Source of the DNA: Eublepharis macularius
Taxonomy: Eukaryota > Chordata > Lepidosauria > Squamata > Eublepharidae
Direction: 5' to 3'
DNA: 64,000 nucleotides
NCBI RefSeq assembly: GCF_028583425.1
Contig: NC_072801.1
Span: 22,712,001-22,776,000, forward strand
A model generated the notes under the pieces. It did not search any database. It was not told the DNA's origin and was given only the letters and a program-made list of their open reading frames with translations. Shown one piece after another: positions 31,459 through 42,085 of this stretch. The position numbers and the translations under genes are program-made. Every line of letters starts with the position of its first letter. Position 1 is the stretch's first letter.

Positions 31459-32160
31459 AGGCCACTTATGATTATCCCAAGCATATGTGGCTTAGCTCTT
31501 AACTTGGGGAGGCATTTTAGGGCAATTCCACTTGAGAAGGTACTTTACAGCAATTCCTCCACCTCTTGGGGGGGGGTCACTAACCCTTCCCTGCCCCCAG
31601 GCATATTTTTTTGGAGGGGCATGCAGTTTGAGGGGGACTGGAATGGCTTATCTAACACAGATCTAGTATCATTTCCAGCTTGAGAAAGGCAGTGAGAAAG
31701 GCAGACTATAAAGAACGTAAATAAAGAACAAAATAAATAAAAATGTCTCCTGGAACTCTCAATGTTGTGCTAACAGCACTCCCAGGATTCTTTCCCGCTA
31801 AAAGAAAAGAATCCATGTTTGGGAGGGGGGGGGGAGTCTGATTCCAACACAACTGTAAGGCAGAATTGGATGGTCCACTTGCTTCCGTTTCCGAGTCTTA
31901 ATTAAGTGACTTGCATCAAATTGCATTTCGTGACCTGCCTCGAGTTCCCAAGTGGAGAAATGTGGGATTTAATTTTGTTTAGCTATTATACCTTGCTTTT
32001 CTTCCCAAAGCAGTTCATTCTCCCCTTCACCCAATCAGTTTCCACGGAAGAGCAGGGGCAAAACCTTCAGTTTCCCTTCACTCCCTTGGAGGAACCACAC
32101 AGTGACGTGTGCAGTTTTCAACAGTGATGTGGGAAGGGGGTCAATGTTCAGTGGGAAAGC
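31459..32160. other. Intergenic sequence with a LINE-tail fragment
   Basis: AGTGAGAAAGGCAGACTATA plus A-rich tail at about 31690-31742 is a CR1-like 3' end. No gene. Confidence 0.45.
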
Positions 32161-32336
32161 TAGGATGGCCACCCTCCAGGTAAGATCTGGAGGTGTGCTG
32201 GAATTGCAACGGATGTCCAGATCAGTTCCATGGGGAAAAAATGGCTGCTTTGGAGGGTGGACTTTGTGGCATTATGCCCCAGTGAGGTCCATCCCCAAAT
32301 CTCCAGGAATTTCCCAGTCTGGAGTTGGCAGCCCTC
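32161..32336 (-). mobile_element. hAT-type MITE (TAGGGTTGCCA family), reverse
   Basis: Starts TAGGATGGCCACCCTCCAGG and ends GAGTTGGCAGCCCTC. Between them lie, in reverse, CCAGATCAGTTCCATGGGG, TGGCTGCTTTGGAGGGTGG, GGCATTATGCCCCA and CCCCAAATCTCCAGGAATTT. The target duplication is not clear. Confidence 0.65.
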
Positions 32337-32380
32337 GAAAGAGCCCAGATTTTTCATAGGTCAGTTAAAGTCCCAGCTTT

Positions 32381-32612
32381 GTGTGTGCGTGTTATGTGCC
32401 GTCAAGTCGCTTCCGACCTATGGCAACCTTATGAATAAAAGACCTCCAAAACGTCCTATCATTAACAGACTTGCTCAGATCCTGCAAACTGGAGGGAGTG
32501 GCTTCTTTGATTGAGTCAAGCCATCTCTTTTTAGGTCTTCCTCTTTTCCTACTGCCTTCCACTTTTCCTAGCATTATTGACTTTTCCAGAGAATCTTGTC
32601 TTCCGAGACCCT
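32381..32612 (-). mobile_element. 3' end of an RTE-type LINE, reverse
   Basis: On the minus strand, 32574-32392 encodes about 60 aa with RKRGRPKKRWLDSIKEA, DRTFWRSFIHKVAIGRKRLD and a stop. This GRP-K-RW-D / WR pattern is typical of the C-terminus of RTE/BovB-group LINE proteins. The 3' UTR (GACGGCACATAACACGCAC) follows. 5'-truncated; only the last part of the ORF remains. Confidence 0.65.
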
Positions 32613-33431
32613 AGAGAGCAGCTACCAGCCAGAGCAGGCAACACAACTCGATGGAGCGTTGGGTCTGACTGGTGCAAAGCAGCTCCTTAAGTTTACACAC
32701 ACAAGCACACACAATGGGGCCTGTTTACTGGCAAGGTGCGCCAACCTCGTAGCATCCTTTGCTGTTTAAAAACAAGCACATAATTGATTAATGTTATGAT
32801 AAAAAGGAACCACAGCAGATGTTTTTGATAATGGGCTTGTAAAAAAATTTTGCAAATCAATCTTAACACAGCAGACCTTTCAGCCTCATTGAGGATCTTG
32901 GCCACCCATAGAGAAATCTCCCCTTCCCTTTAGCTTCACAAAGTCTCATGCACTACCTTCCCCCAAATGTGACATCCATGACTATTAGAGGGTGGGAATA
33001 GGAGAAAATGCAACTTCTTGAATCCAGGTGGCGCCGGACGGGGGGGGGGGGGGGGGCTGATGCTTGGATATGCCTAATGATATGAGCAGACTGACCCAGC
33101 ACCCACATCACATCTATGCGGGCTGAGCATATGGTCACATTTACTGGGTAAGTAAATACATCAATTAGGGGCCAATTTGGCCATCTGCCCTCTATTTGCC
33201 ACCACCACACACATATGTTTTACACCTTGCGATATTACAAACACTGCTTGGGCTAATCAAGTTCACTTCTTATGTTTTTACCTTTAAAACAAAAAATTAT
33301 TCACCTACTTCTCCAGAAAGGCTCACACCCCCAATCATAATCTTCTTTGGGAGAGGGGAGGATGGAGAGGGAATCCCAGATCTGCTTTGAGGGTGGTGTT
33401 TCCTCCCTCCAAAAAGAAAATGCTCTGTAAC
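32613..33431. other. Intergenic sequence, possibly a conserved block
   Basis: 32690-32900 is repeat-free and AT-rich with ATAATTGATTAATG and TTTTGCAAATCAATC, homeobox- and octamer-like motifs. A G17 run lies at about 33040-33056. No gene. Confidence 0.35.
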
Positions 33432-33605
33432 TAGAGATGCCAGTCTCCAGGTGGGTCTGCCTGGAGTTCTCCTGGAATTACAATTGATCTCCAGACCCCA
33501 GTTCCACCGAAGGAAACGGCCGCTGAATCCCTCCCCAAATCTCCCCTTCCACAATAACTGCCCCTCCAGTCTCCAGGGATATCCCAGGCCAGAGTTGGAA
33601 CCCTA
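33432..33605 (-). mobile_element. hAT-type MITE (TAGGGTTGCCA family), reverse
   Basis: Starts TAGAGATGCCAGTCTCCAGG and ends CAGAGTTGGAACCCTA, with AATTACAATTGATCTCCAGA and CCCTCCCCAAATCTCC inside. The last large repeat before the FAM20C promoter region. Confidence 0.7.
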
Positions 33606-33899
33606 TATGTTAGTCAGATCATGACAGAGCAAAACGTCGCTTTCCTGGACTTGTCTAATACTTTGCAATGTTGTAATGTTATCAGAGGTGGGTTTTTCCT
33701 TCCTTATCCCCCCCTTTTTTTTTTGCAACCTTTTGAGTTCCAGGCATCCCCTCTCTGCCCCAGTTGGGTCTGCAGAAGAACCAAAAGGAGGAGAAGGTGC
33801 ATGGGGTAGGGGCGGGGGGCATAGACATCTTTCGGGCAGAGGTTTTTTTCCTCGCCCCCCCCCCCTTGTTACTATCACTCTGGCGTTTATTTAGCCAAT

Positions 33900-35278
33900 C
33901 TCTTAACTATGACGTCTGGATGCAGGCTTGCTCATAATATTTAACACACCCACCGAAGGCAGAGCTGCCTCCTCGCCGGACCAACCAATCTACTGCATTC
34001 AGTGTGGCTCAAAGTGGGGAGGGGGGGGCCAACTGCACCTGCCAGGGACAGGGAGAGGGAGCGCTCTCTCTCTCTTCCCCCCTCTCTCCCTTCTTTTGCA
34101 AAGGCAGATCCGACCAGCAGAGATGCCCCAGAAGGCGCTTTGCTTCAGGACAAACCGCTACTGATTTTTTTAATGCTCTTTTGCACCCCAGCGTTTCCCC
34201 CCTTGCATTTTGCTTGCCATAGACACCTCTCTCCGCATATCTGTGCCGAAGAGCGTGGATTGTTGATTCACCGGCCGGATTTTCTCCATCCCCTTCCCTC
34301 CCCTCCCCTCCCACCGCCTTCTCGTTTTCTCGCTTTCCACCGCCGGATTGGGAAAAAACCTCCAGCCACCCCAGCCCGGTTTCTCTCTCTCTCGGATGAG
34401 GACGGCTCCGGAAACATGTGAGAGAGGCAGGAGGCAGCTTCCAGATCGCGTGTGGCGAAGGGCAGAGCAGCAGCCAGGCGGAGCGAAGGGAACGAGTCGC
34501 CGGCTTGATATCGCCCTCGGTCCTTTGCAACATTTGAGGGCGCTTTTTTTTGCTTTTCCTTTTTTTATTGCAAAGATCGGGAAGGCGGAGAAGAGCCTCT
34601 CCCCCAAAGGAACACCAAATACTGTGGATGGGTTTCCCCCCCTTCCTTCTTGCCCCGGTCGGGATCCTTTTTCGTGGCTCTCGGTCACCCCCCCCCCCCC
34701 GCTCCTTGAATGCTGCTGCTTTTCTGGCTTGATTCTCTAGAGCGCTTCTAGAACCTTTTTCCAACCCCCGAGCGCCAATGGTGGGTTGGTGGGGGTCCCG
34801 GACAGCGTCTGGGGGGCGGGTGGGCGGGGGGAGCTCTCCTTCGATCCCTTGCTGAATTGAGCCGGGGGCTGCGATGAGTCGCGGTTAGCTCGCGCCGCCG
34901 GGGGAGGGGGGCAGTCCGTCGCTTCCTCCATTGCAAAGACTGGATTCCGGACTGCCGCGGTGCGGAAGGAGGACTTTTTGATTTGATTTTTTTTTTTGGC
35001 GTTTTGTAAAATTGGGATCAAAAGGTGCTTTTTTAAAAAAAAGCCCCGATTTCTTTTTCTTTGGGGCAGGCCGGGCGAGGCCGATGCCCCTTGACCGTGG
35101 CTGGCTTGGAGAGCCCCCGCGCATGAGTGCTTCTTCTTAATTCTTATCGCTCGCTGCCCCCCTTGTGCAGCAGGGCCGCGGCGCCCCCCGCTCGCTCGCT
35201 GCTCCCCGCTTTGGAGCTCGCCCCCTGCCCGGCCGCGTCTTGGGCCCGGGGCGGCCTCTCCTCGCCCGCGCCCCGAAG
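33900..35278 (+). promoter_or_regulatory. FAM20C: FAM20C promoter / 5' UTR in a CpG-rich region
   Basis: Sequence free of interspersed repeats that becomes strongly GC- and CpG-rich from about 34230 to 35960. AACCAATC (33984-33991) is a CCAAT-like box. A TC-rich initiator-like stretch lies at 34060-34090 and GGGGCGGG-type Sp1-like boxes lie near 34815. No TATA box can be assigned. The transcription start site and any 5' UTR intron cannot be placed from sequence. The region from about 35150 to 35278 has no upstream in-frame ATG. Confidence 0.6.
35123..35140 (+). promoter_or_regulatory. Short uORF candidate upstream of FAM20C
   Basis: ATG AGT GCT TCT TCT TAA (MSASS, stop) about 138 nt before the FAM20C ATG. 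It matters only if transcription starts upstream of it. Confidence 0.4.
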
Positions 35279-35904
35279 ATGCTGCTGGTGCGCCGATTCC
35301 GGGTGCTGATCCTGATGGTCTTCCTGCTGGCCTGCACCCTCCACATCATGCTCGACCTGCTGCCCAAGCTGGAGAGGCGGGCGGCGGCGGCCCCGGAGCC
35401 GGGCGCGGCGGCGGGCGGAGGAGGCGGCGGCGGCGGCGCTTCGGGCGGCTGCTCGTGCTCGCACGCCAAGCCGCCCGGCGGAGAGGCGCAGGACTGGGCC
35501 AAGCCGCCGCCGCCGCCGCCGCGTCCCCCCGGCGCCTCCGAGGCGGGCTGGCCCAGCAAGCACACGCTGCGCATCCTGCAGGACTTCAGCAGCGAGCCCG
35601 GCTCCAACCTCAGCTCGCGCTCCGCGGAGAAGGCGGCCGGGCCCGGGCGGCGGGGCCACAAGGCGCTCATCGCCCCCGGCGCGGCGGGCCCGGCGGGGAA
35701 GACGCAGCCGCAGCCGCCGCCTCGCCAGCCCCAGCCCGGCCGGCCCGCGGGCGGCAGCAGCGCCGGCCCGCCCTCCAAGCTGGCGGCCCTCTTCCAGCAG
35801 CCGCTCTACCGGCTGGCCGTCCCGCCGCTGGCCGACCAGGACGTCTTGTTCAATGTCAACAGCGACATCCGCTTCAACCCCAAGGCGGCCGAGAACCAGG
35901 ACTG
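35279..35904 (+). CDS. FAM20C: FAM20C coding exon 1 (Golgi secretory-pathway kinase, N-terminus)
   Basis: FAM20C is the Golgi 'casein kinase' that phosphorylates S-x-E motifs in secreted proteins, including bone and enamel matrix proteins. This exon encodes residues 1-208 plus two bases of codon 209. It starts [19 protein letters not shown], a signal-anchor/membrane segment at about 8-27, then [11 protein letters not shown] low-complexity Ala/Gly/Pro stem follows (Gly8 near 46-53, Pro6 near 76-81) with CSC at 58-60. The conserved block [15 protein letters not shown] lies at 91-105, with an NLS glycosylation site at N110. The end, [10 protein letters not shown] + DVLFNVNSD + PKAAENQDW, is close to mammalian FAM20C. 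ATG at 35279 has A at -3 and no in-frame ATG upstream. Donor is CTG|GTGAGT. Length up to this point is near the human protein (about 202 residues, from memory). Confidence 0.96.
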
Positions 35905-36044
35905 GTGAGTGGCCCGCGCGGAGGGGAGGGCAGGGGAGGGGGCGTTCTTCTCCCACAGCCCCCCAGCACTCTTCCATCTCTGGTCCCCCCCCCCCCCACA
36001 TCCTCCCTGCATGCATCGGCTTCCACACCTTTGGGACAGGGGTT

Positions 36045-37600
36045 AAGAAGATGCCCCCCCCGCTAAAATTAGGTCAGGGTCTTTATTCGAGGAAGATGTG
36101 CCCCCCCCCACACACAATGGGTCCTGCCCCTCCCCACAAAAACAGAAGCTCTTTTCGAGATAGCAGCAGCTGATCGTCTTTTTCCCCACCCTGCAAACTC
36201 CATTTGCTTGGAAAGGAGCGCTGGCTGATTCCCCCCCCCCCGCAAAAATTAGGTGAGGGTCTTTTTCAAATTGCATGGGAAGAAGCGACCTCCCTTCTGC
36301 TACACTGGCCCCAGCAGGTCTTGCAATCCCTCCCCCTCACAAAAAAATAACTTTCTTTTCAAGATAGCAAGGGTGGGTTGACTTTCCCCACCCCAGCAAA
36401 ACCCAGTTCTTTTGAAACTAGTGCAGACGGATGCGTTGTTTCCTCTTCCCCCTCACCCAGCAAAAATTAGGTGAGGGTCTTTTTAAGGTTGCTTTGGCTG
36501 CTGTACCCCTCCCTGTCACCCCCCCTGCTCCTCCAATACCAAAATATGGAGAAGGGGTTTGCACTGACAACCCCCTACACCCAAACATAACAAAGAATAT
36601 TAAATATGGGGTCTTTTGAAAGTAGCACTGATGATACTTCTCATCCCCAAGCGAAAATGTGGAGAAGAGGTGTTTTTTTTTGAGACTGAGCTTCTCCCTC
36701 CTCAGTGTCTTCTCTCCAACACCCTCCCCTAAATGAGAAGGATCTTGCATTGGTTATCCCCCCTCCCCCCATTATCATCTTTCAAATGTAGCTCTGGCTG
36801 GTGTCTGCTTCTCCCCAGATATTGGGAAATTGGAGAAGGACCTTTCCAAGGTAGCACTGGCAGCTGTGGTCTCCCTTGCCCTCTGAATTTTTTTCTCTTT
36901 TTATCCCTTGCCCAAACAAAAAAATGAAAACAGGGACTTACATTGGGTTGTTTCTGACCCCCAGCAAACTAGATAGAAGAGGATCTGTCCAACATGGGAC
37001 TCTGCTCAACCAACCAAGGGTCAGGATTTTCTAACGTTGCATATCTTAATGTTGTACCCCCTCCCCTCAAAAAAAATCCCCCCCCCAAATGGATGAGGTC
37101 TTTCTGAGAGTATACTGCCTGCTCAGTTTCTCCTTCCAATTCTGTCCCCTGCACACAGTGATTGGAATGGGGGTGGGGGGATACCTTTCAAAAATAGCAT
37201 CGGCTGCTACCTTTCCAATTTCAATTTGAACTTCTTGATTGCAGAGATGCAGAGAGAGATGAGCAGGTGGATTCTCTACCTCTTCCTCCATATCAGAATC
37301 CCTACACATCCACACACACACCCCGCCCCAAGAAGGGACGCTTTTCTAGAGATGCTGTTGGGAAGACAGTTGCTAGAATATTTTCTTTTCTTTTATGGGT
37401 GTTGGCTGAGTTCATCAGCCCCGAAGACTAGGTGTGAAAAGGAGGAGATAAGCATCCTTCACCCCCCTCCCCATAACTGTTCTTCCTCTCAAATGCTTTT
37501 TAATAAATCCTTTGCTGTAGTAGATAAGGTTCTTTTTTTTAAGGGGTTGGCTGATTTAATTCACCAAAGGCAGAGAACCAGGAATTTTTTTTTAAAAAAA
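36045..37600. repeat. Degenerate tandem repeat at the start of FAM20C intron 1
   Basis: The motif AAAATTAGGTGAGGGTCTTT recurs near 36062 (one change), 36244 and 36462. Each time it is followed by a TTTTCAAGATAGC-like motif (36152, 36355), GAAAGTAGCACTGATG (36617), AAATGTAGCTCTGGCTG (36783), AAGGTAGCACTGGCAG (36848) or AAATAGCATCGGCTGC (37191), and by C-rich runs (CCCCCCCC). The sub-unit is roughly 60 bp. It is diverged, so limits are approximate. It has no coding content. Confidence 0.55.
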
Positions 37601-38368
37601 GATGCTTCCCCTCCACCTCATCTTTCTGAATATTGTTCATAGCATTGTTTGAATGAAGCCTGTTAATGAAATCCATCAAAGAAGCTAATAAAATTAAGAC
37701 TGAGAGAAGTGAGAAATGTGGCCTTCTGCATTTAGTACCTTCATGCACTATGGTTGTGTAATCCTAGCTTTCCAGGTTCTTCTTCTTCATCATCATCATC
37801 ATTATAGCAGGCTGATTTATTTCCTCTGCCCCCCCCCACCAAGGGACCTGGATTTTCTATATCCCAAAGGCTGGATCATTGGGTACCTATTATTTCCCGG
37901 GCGCTTGTTGTTTTCACTGCCAAAGCCATAAGAAGTGGGCAGGCATCATGCCTCTGAACTGCGCCTCTTCCCACAAAAATTCCTTTTTCCCTACAGCACC
38001 ATCAAGAAAAGAGAAAAAGAAAGAAGACAGAGAGCTTTTTGGGGTGTTGCGGGAGAGCCTGTCATTTTTTAAAGGAAGCAACTCATTCTGAAATTAAATT
38101 CTGTGGGTTCTGTCCCAATGCCTTAAAATGGTTTGGAGGGGGAGCTTTCTTGGATACTATGGGCAGTGGTGTGAATAGACAGGCTTTCTGTTTCAAAGCT
38201 GCTTTGAAAGGGTTGGAAAGCCCCAGCCTTTTTTTCTGTTTGCAGATGTTTTGACTTTAAAGGGTTTTAGTGTTAATGGAAGCTTTAAAAGATGTAGAAA
38301 AAGAGAAATGATAAATGAGAGGTGCTCCTTTCTCCTTAAAGCCCCCCCCCCAATTCCTTCTGTACCTG
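37601..38368. other. FAM20C intron 1 sequence, nothing firm
   Basis: T- and C-rich sequence that may contain further very diverged units of the preceding tandem repeat. No gene. Confidence 0.4.
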
Positions 38369-38381
38369 TTAGAACTACAGA

Positions 38382-38541
38382 AAAGAGCAAGAGTCCAGGA
38401 GCACCTATAAGACTAACAAAATTTGTGGTAGGGTGTGAGCTTTCATGAGCCACAGCTCTCTTCTTCCGATATAGGTGCTACTGGACTCTTGCTCTTTTCT
38501 ACTGCTACAGACAGACTAACACAGCTACCCATCTTGATCTA
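38382..38541. mobile_element. Fold-back repeat with 13-bp target duplication
   Basis: Flanked by exact TTAGAACTACAGA (38369-38381, 38542-38554). The left arm AAGAGCAAGAGTCCAGGAGC + ACCTATAAG is the reverse complement of the right arm GATATAGGTGCTACTGGACT + CTTGCTCTTT. The reverse half holds GAGCTTTCATGAGCCACAGC + TCTCTTC. The right end continues into TACAGACAGACTAACACAGC + TACCC. Same family as 25179-25481, with a single truncated core. Confidence 0.75.
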
Positions 38542-38554
38542 TTAGAACTACAGA

Positions 38555-39074
38555 GACCTTTTAAATATATTTAGTGATATTTCGAGAGGATGTCCTTATT
38601 TAACCCCCTCACCCCAACTGCCAGACACTAGAAGAACTGAATCTGAGCTACACTCCCCCCCCCCCCCCCCGTCCCCAATTGTTTGTGACCTTCATGATTA
38701 TTCTTCCATGCTTAGAGAGAGATCCAAGTTTTTCCTGAATATTTTTGGCAAGGCATTCGGATGCGTTTCATTTCAAGGGAACTTTATTAACTCTTAGAGC
38801 TCTCAGCGTGTTAAGTGAGTACAGTTCTCTTCCCATACTTCCTAAATGCCATAGCCAAGACTTTCTGACACATTGGCAAGCTATTTGTTGTTTCAAAATA
38901 CACCTCTTAAGTGATATCTCTATGGCACACCAAACCAAGGAGACTTGAGGGATATATTCTTCCAGGTCTCAGAAGCCTTCTGTCCCTTTAAGGAGAGCCA
39001 CAGAGGGGGATAATTTCATCTAGTGTGTCGTCTCCCATCACTGTTCTATGATGAGAAGTGCAGCAGTGTCTAGT
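38555..39074. other. FAM20C intron 1 sequence, nothing recognised
   Basis: A C17-18 run lies at about 38655-38670. No other feature. Confidence 0.5.
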
Positions 39075-39317
39075 CTATTTTATTTGGATGTTTATACCCC
39101 TCATTTCTCCCCAATGGGGCCACAAAGCAGCTTACAATACCATTCTCCTCTCCCCCATTCTGTCCTCACAACAAGAATCTTGCAGGGTAGGCTAGGCTGG
39201 GAAAGAGCGAGTGGCTCAAAGTCACTCCAGCGAGCTTTCATGGCGGAGGGAGAATTCAAACCTGGCTCACCCAGATCGCAGCCCTACACGCCAGTTATTA
39301 CACCATTCTGGCTGTCC
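39075..39317 (-). mobile_element. tRNA-derived SINE, reverse
   Basis: From the LINE-like tail (CCCTCATTTCTCCCCAATGG) through CTTGCAGGGTAGGCTAGGCT and GAATTCAAACCTGGCTC (reverse B box) to the head TATTACACCATTCTGGCTG. Second SINE family. Confidence 0.75.
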
Positions 39318-39522
39318 TGCTTGAAGAAGCCTTGAATTGCTTTGTCCTCTTTCTCTTTCCCCTCCACAAGATTCAGTGAGGAAAGAAGGCCCTTAGAGGG
39401 AGTATCACAAGTTCTGTACCACTGGCTTTCTTTTCAGAGGCCATGCTGTTTTTCCAAAGCAACTTCTGAATTTGTCTCCTTTAGGAGACCACAGACTCTT
39501 TTCGCTCAATGCTGAATACGCT

Positions 39523-39737
39523 TCCCAGGCATGGTATAGTGGTTAGAGTGTCAGACTAGGAGCTGGGGCACCCAGGTTTGAATCCTCTCTCTGCCGTGTA
39601 AGCTTGCTGGCTGACCACTCACACACTTTCAGCCTAAACTACCACTCAGAGTTGCTGTTTGAGCATAAGATGAAGGTGAGGAGAAGGATGTAAGCCGCTT
39701 TGGGGAGAAAGGCAGGATATAAATGAAGCAAATAAGT
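39523..39737 (+). mobile_element. tRNA-derived SINE, second family
   Basis: GGCATGGTATAGTGGTTAGA, GTGTCAGACTAGGAGCTGGG, CAGGTTTGAATCCTCTCTCT (B box) and the tail GTAAGCCGCTTTGGGGAGAA, GATATAAATGAAGC. Confidence 0.85.
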
Positions 39738-39888
39738 AATTCAATATTAATAAACCAAACAACGTTTATGTTAAATTGCAGAGTGCTGATATTGGATGAC
39801 ATGGCTTCATTTACCCCGTCCCCAATCACCTTCCTGGCTTTTCTCTTTAAAGCCCCATATGGAAGGACTTAGGGCTAATCACTTAGAT

Positions 39889-40103
39889 TGAGATAGCATT
39901 GTACAGTGGTTAGAGTGTCAGACTAAATTCTTGGAGTTCCAAGTATGCACACTCACATGAAGGCCTGTGAGTGACTTTGGGCCAGTCATACACTCTCTGC
40001 CTGACCTACCTCACAGGGTTGTTGTGAGCATAAACTGGAGGAGGATGATATAAGCCACTTTGGTTCCCCATTGGGGAGAAAAATGGGGAATAAATGAAGT
40101 ATA
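39889..40103 (+). mobile_element. tRNA-derived SINE, second family, decayed head
   Basis: ATTGTACAGTGGTTAGAGTG, TCAGACTAAATTC, GACCTACCTCACAGGGTTGT and the tail CCACTTTGGTTCCCCATTGG, AATAAATGAAG. Lies 150 bp after the copy at 39523 in the same orientation. Confidence 0.8.
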
Positions 40104-40344
40104 CATCGAATTAATAAGATGATTGGTGGATGTTGCTTGGAGTGCCTTGTCTTTTGAAGCATGGCGGGTAGCTAGGAAGAGCAAGGACTTTCTGGCGATT
40201 GCCCCGTCATGGCAGGACTTGCTTCTCAAGGACTGGACTCCTTCGTGGGTTTTTTTTTCTCAAGAAAACAGCTTATTTTTAGGTAGCCATTTGGTGCTAA
40301 GAATGCTGCTATCAGTTTTTGTCCCTGAACCTTTTTGTTAAATT

Positions 40345-40490
40345 TATTATTTACTTTGTTTATAGTCTGCCTTTCTCACTAAGACTCAAGGCGGATGACA
40401 CAACATAAATCAATGCAATCAGTAGTATGATACATGTAATAAGCGCTGTAACATAATGAGGCATTCCATAAATGTTTTAATCTGCTGTGT
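40345..40490 (-). repeat. CR1-like LINE 3' end, reverse
   Basis: TATTATTTACTTTG, then ATAGTCTGCCTTTCTCAC and GACTCAAGGCGGATGACAC, the reverse of the tail at 23090. Confidence 0.6.
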
Positions 40491-41241
40491 TTGAGGCCGT
40501 TTGCTTGCTTGCTTTTCCATCCTTTGGTGCAGCACAGACTTTTGAAAAGAAACAACGCTAAGGAGACAGGGAAGTTATACAGGAGTTATTCCACTCCCCC
40601 CTTCCCCAGTACCAAAAGCTAACTAACATAAAACAAAACAGAAAAGGATGTAAGACAGAACAGTAAAATATTAACTTTTCTTACAAAACAAGAGACTGAG
40701 CATCAAAGGTCACACTACGATTCCTAGCATGGATTGTTTAAATTAGGTGGATTTTAATATACCCTCAAGTTATCCTTCAGTTTGAGATTGTGGTCTGATA
40801 CGTTGCAGGCTTCAGTTTCTGCTTTAATATTTGAAAGAAGGCTGTGGTATGCTTTGAACATGAATGGCTGACTCCAGAAAAATACTGTCCTCTTTCCAGT
40901 CTTATTTAAACAGCTGCATGATAGCTGGAATACCTTTTTGCAGACAGACCACAAAGAAGCAGCCACCACGTGTGATACTCTGGTTTCATATGCTGTCCTT
41001 GGTTCCTGTGGCTTCAGACCAGCTTATGTAGGAAGCACCGGTGAAACTTCTCTAGGACTGTACCACTTCAAGCCGCTTCAAACGTTCTTCCAAGAAAACA
41101 TCTCCCTGAATCTGGGAATACAGCATGTCAGTGAAGGGATGAGGAACCTAAGTCGAACCTTTCTTTTAGATGTAGTTTTCTACATGCAGGGTGCCCCTCC
41201 CCAATTGAGATGCATTGAAAAAATGTAATCTCCCGCATAGC
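40491..41241. other. FAM20C intron 1 sequence, nothing recognised
   Basis: No exon-like or repeat feature recognised. Confidence 0.5.
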
Positions 41242-41435
41242 TAGAGTTTCCAACTCGCGCTTGGGAAATTCCTGGAGATCTTGGAGGTAGAGCCTGGGAA
41301 GATTATGTGTGTGGGGGGCTGGGGGGGGGCTTCAATAGGATATAATACTACAGAATCCACTCTCCAAAGCTTTCTCCAGGGGAAGTGAATGATCTCTGTC
41401 AGCAGATCTCTGCTACCCAGAGGCTGATAACCCTA
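41242..41435 (+). mobile_element. hAT-type MITE (TAGGGTTGCCA family), decayed
   Basis: TAGAGTTTCCAACTCGCGC at the start, GAAATTCCTGGAGATCTTGG, ATAGGATATAATACTAC, TTTCTCCAGGGGAAGTG and AGGCTGATAACCCTA at the end. No clear target duplication. Confidence 0.65.
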
Positions 41436-41461
41436 CCAGCAATCTGAAATGGTACAGTCTG

Positions 41462-41775
41462 AGGCCTGGCCCACACATGCAGCAGTATGAGGTGGGAGAA
41501 TGGGCTGCAGCACTGCCAGAAGAGAGGGTCATATTCTTAATGCCCCTCTATGTACAAATTCCCTTATTTATTTATTTTTTAAAAAATAGCATATGGCGAA
41601 AGCTTAAGGAACTCTTAATGTAGGCACTCTCTGGGGGGAAAAAATCTCTCCCCCAGAAGGGGATCTCTGAAAAATCTCTCCCTCTGCAATCTGAAGTGGT
41701 TTAGTCCATTCTGCTGCCACAGCATGTGGCCATCTTGCCAACCACCTCGTCCTCCTGCATGTGTACACCAGGCCT
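41462..41775. mobile_element. MITE with about 35-bp terminal inverted repeats
   Basis: Left AGGCCTGGCCCACACATGCA + GCAGTATGAGGTGG. The reverse complement of the right end is AGGCCTGGTGTACACATGCA + GGAGGACGAGGTGG. The 314-bp body is A/T-rich in the middle with GGGGGAAAAAATCTCTCCCC. No ORF. The target duplication is not determined. Confidence 0.65.
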
Positions 41776-41871
41776 AAGGAGGGCTATACCACTTAATGCC
41801 GGCTGGCTCTTATTTCTGCTTCTGGAAGAACTCTGTATCACTCTAGGGCTTGCTATTTTGCCTTGCTACTG

Positions 41872-42085
41872 TAGCCAGCTCTGGGTTGGGAAATAGCCAG
41901 AGATATGGGGGAGGGGTGCCTGGAAAGGGCAAGGTTTGGGAAGGGGCTGCAGCTCAGCAGATTATAATGCCATAGAGTTCATCCTCTAAAGCAGCCGTTT
42001 CCTCCAGGGGAACTGATTTCTGTCGCCTGGAGATGTCGAACTTCTGGAAGATCTCCAGTGTCCACATGGAGGTTGGCAACATCCA
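41872..42085 (+). mobile_element. hAT-type MITE (TAGGGTTGCCA family)
   Basis: TAGCCAGCTCTGGGTTGGGA start, ATTATAATGCCATAGAGTTC, TTTCCTCCAGGGGAACTG, TGTCGCCTGGAGATGTCG and a GGAGGTTGGCAAC end. Confidence 0.7.

Noticed and set aside
34009-34764. Minus-strand ORF of 251 codons upstream of FAM20C
   Set aside because: It lies in the CpG-rich 5' region where stop codons are rare; no domain or splice support.
35144-36028. Long minus-strand ORF (294 codons) opposite FAM20C exon 1
   Set aside because: It is the GC-rich complement of the exon, with low-complexity Arg/Gly/Ala content and no domain.
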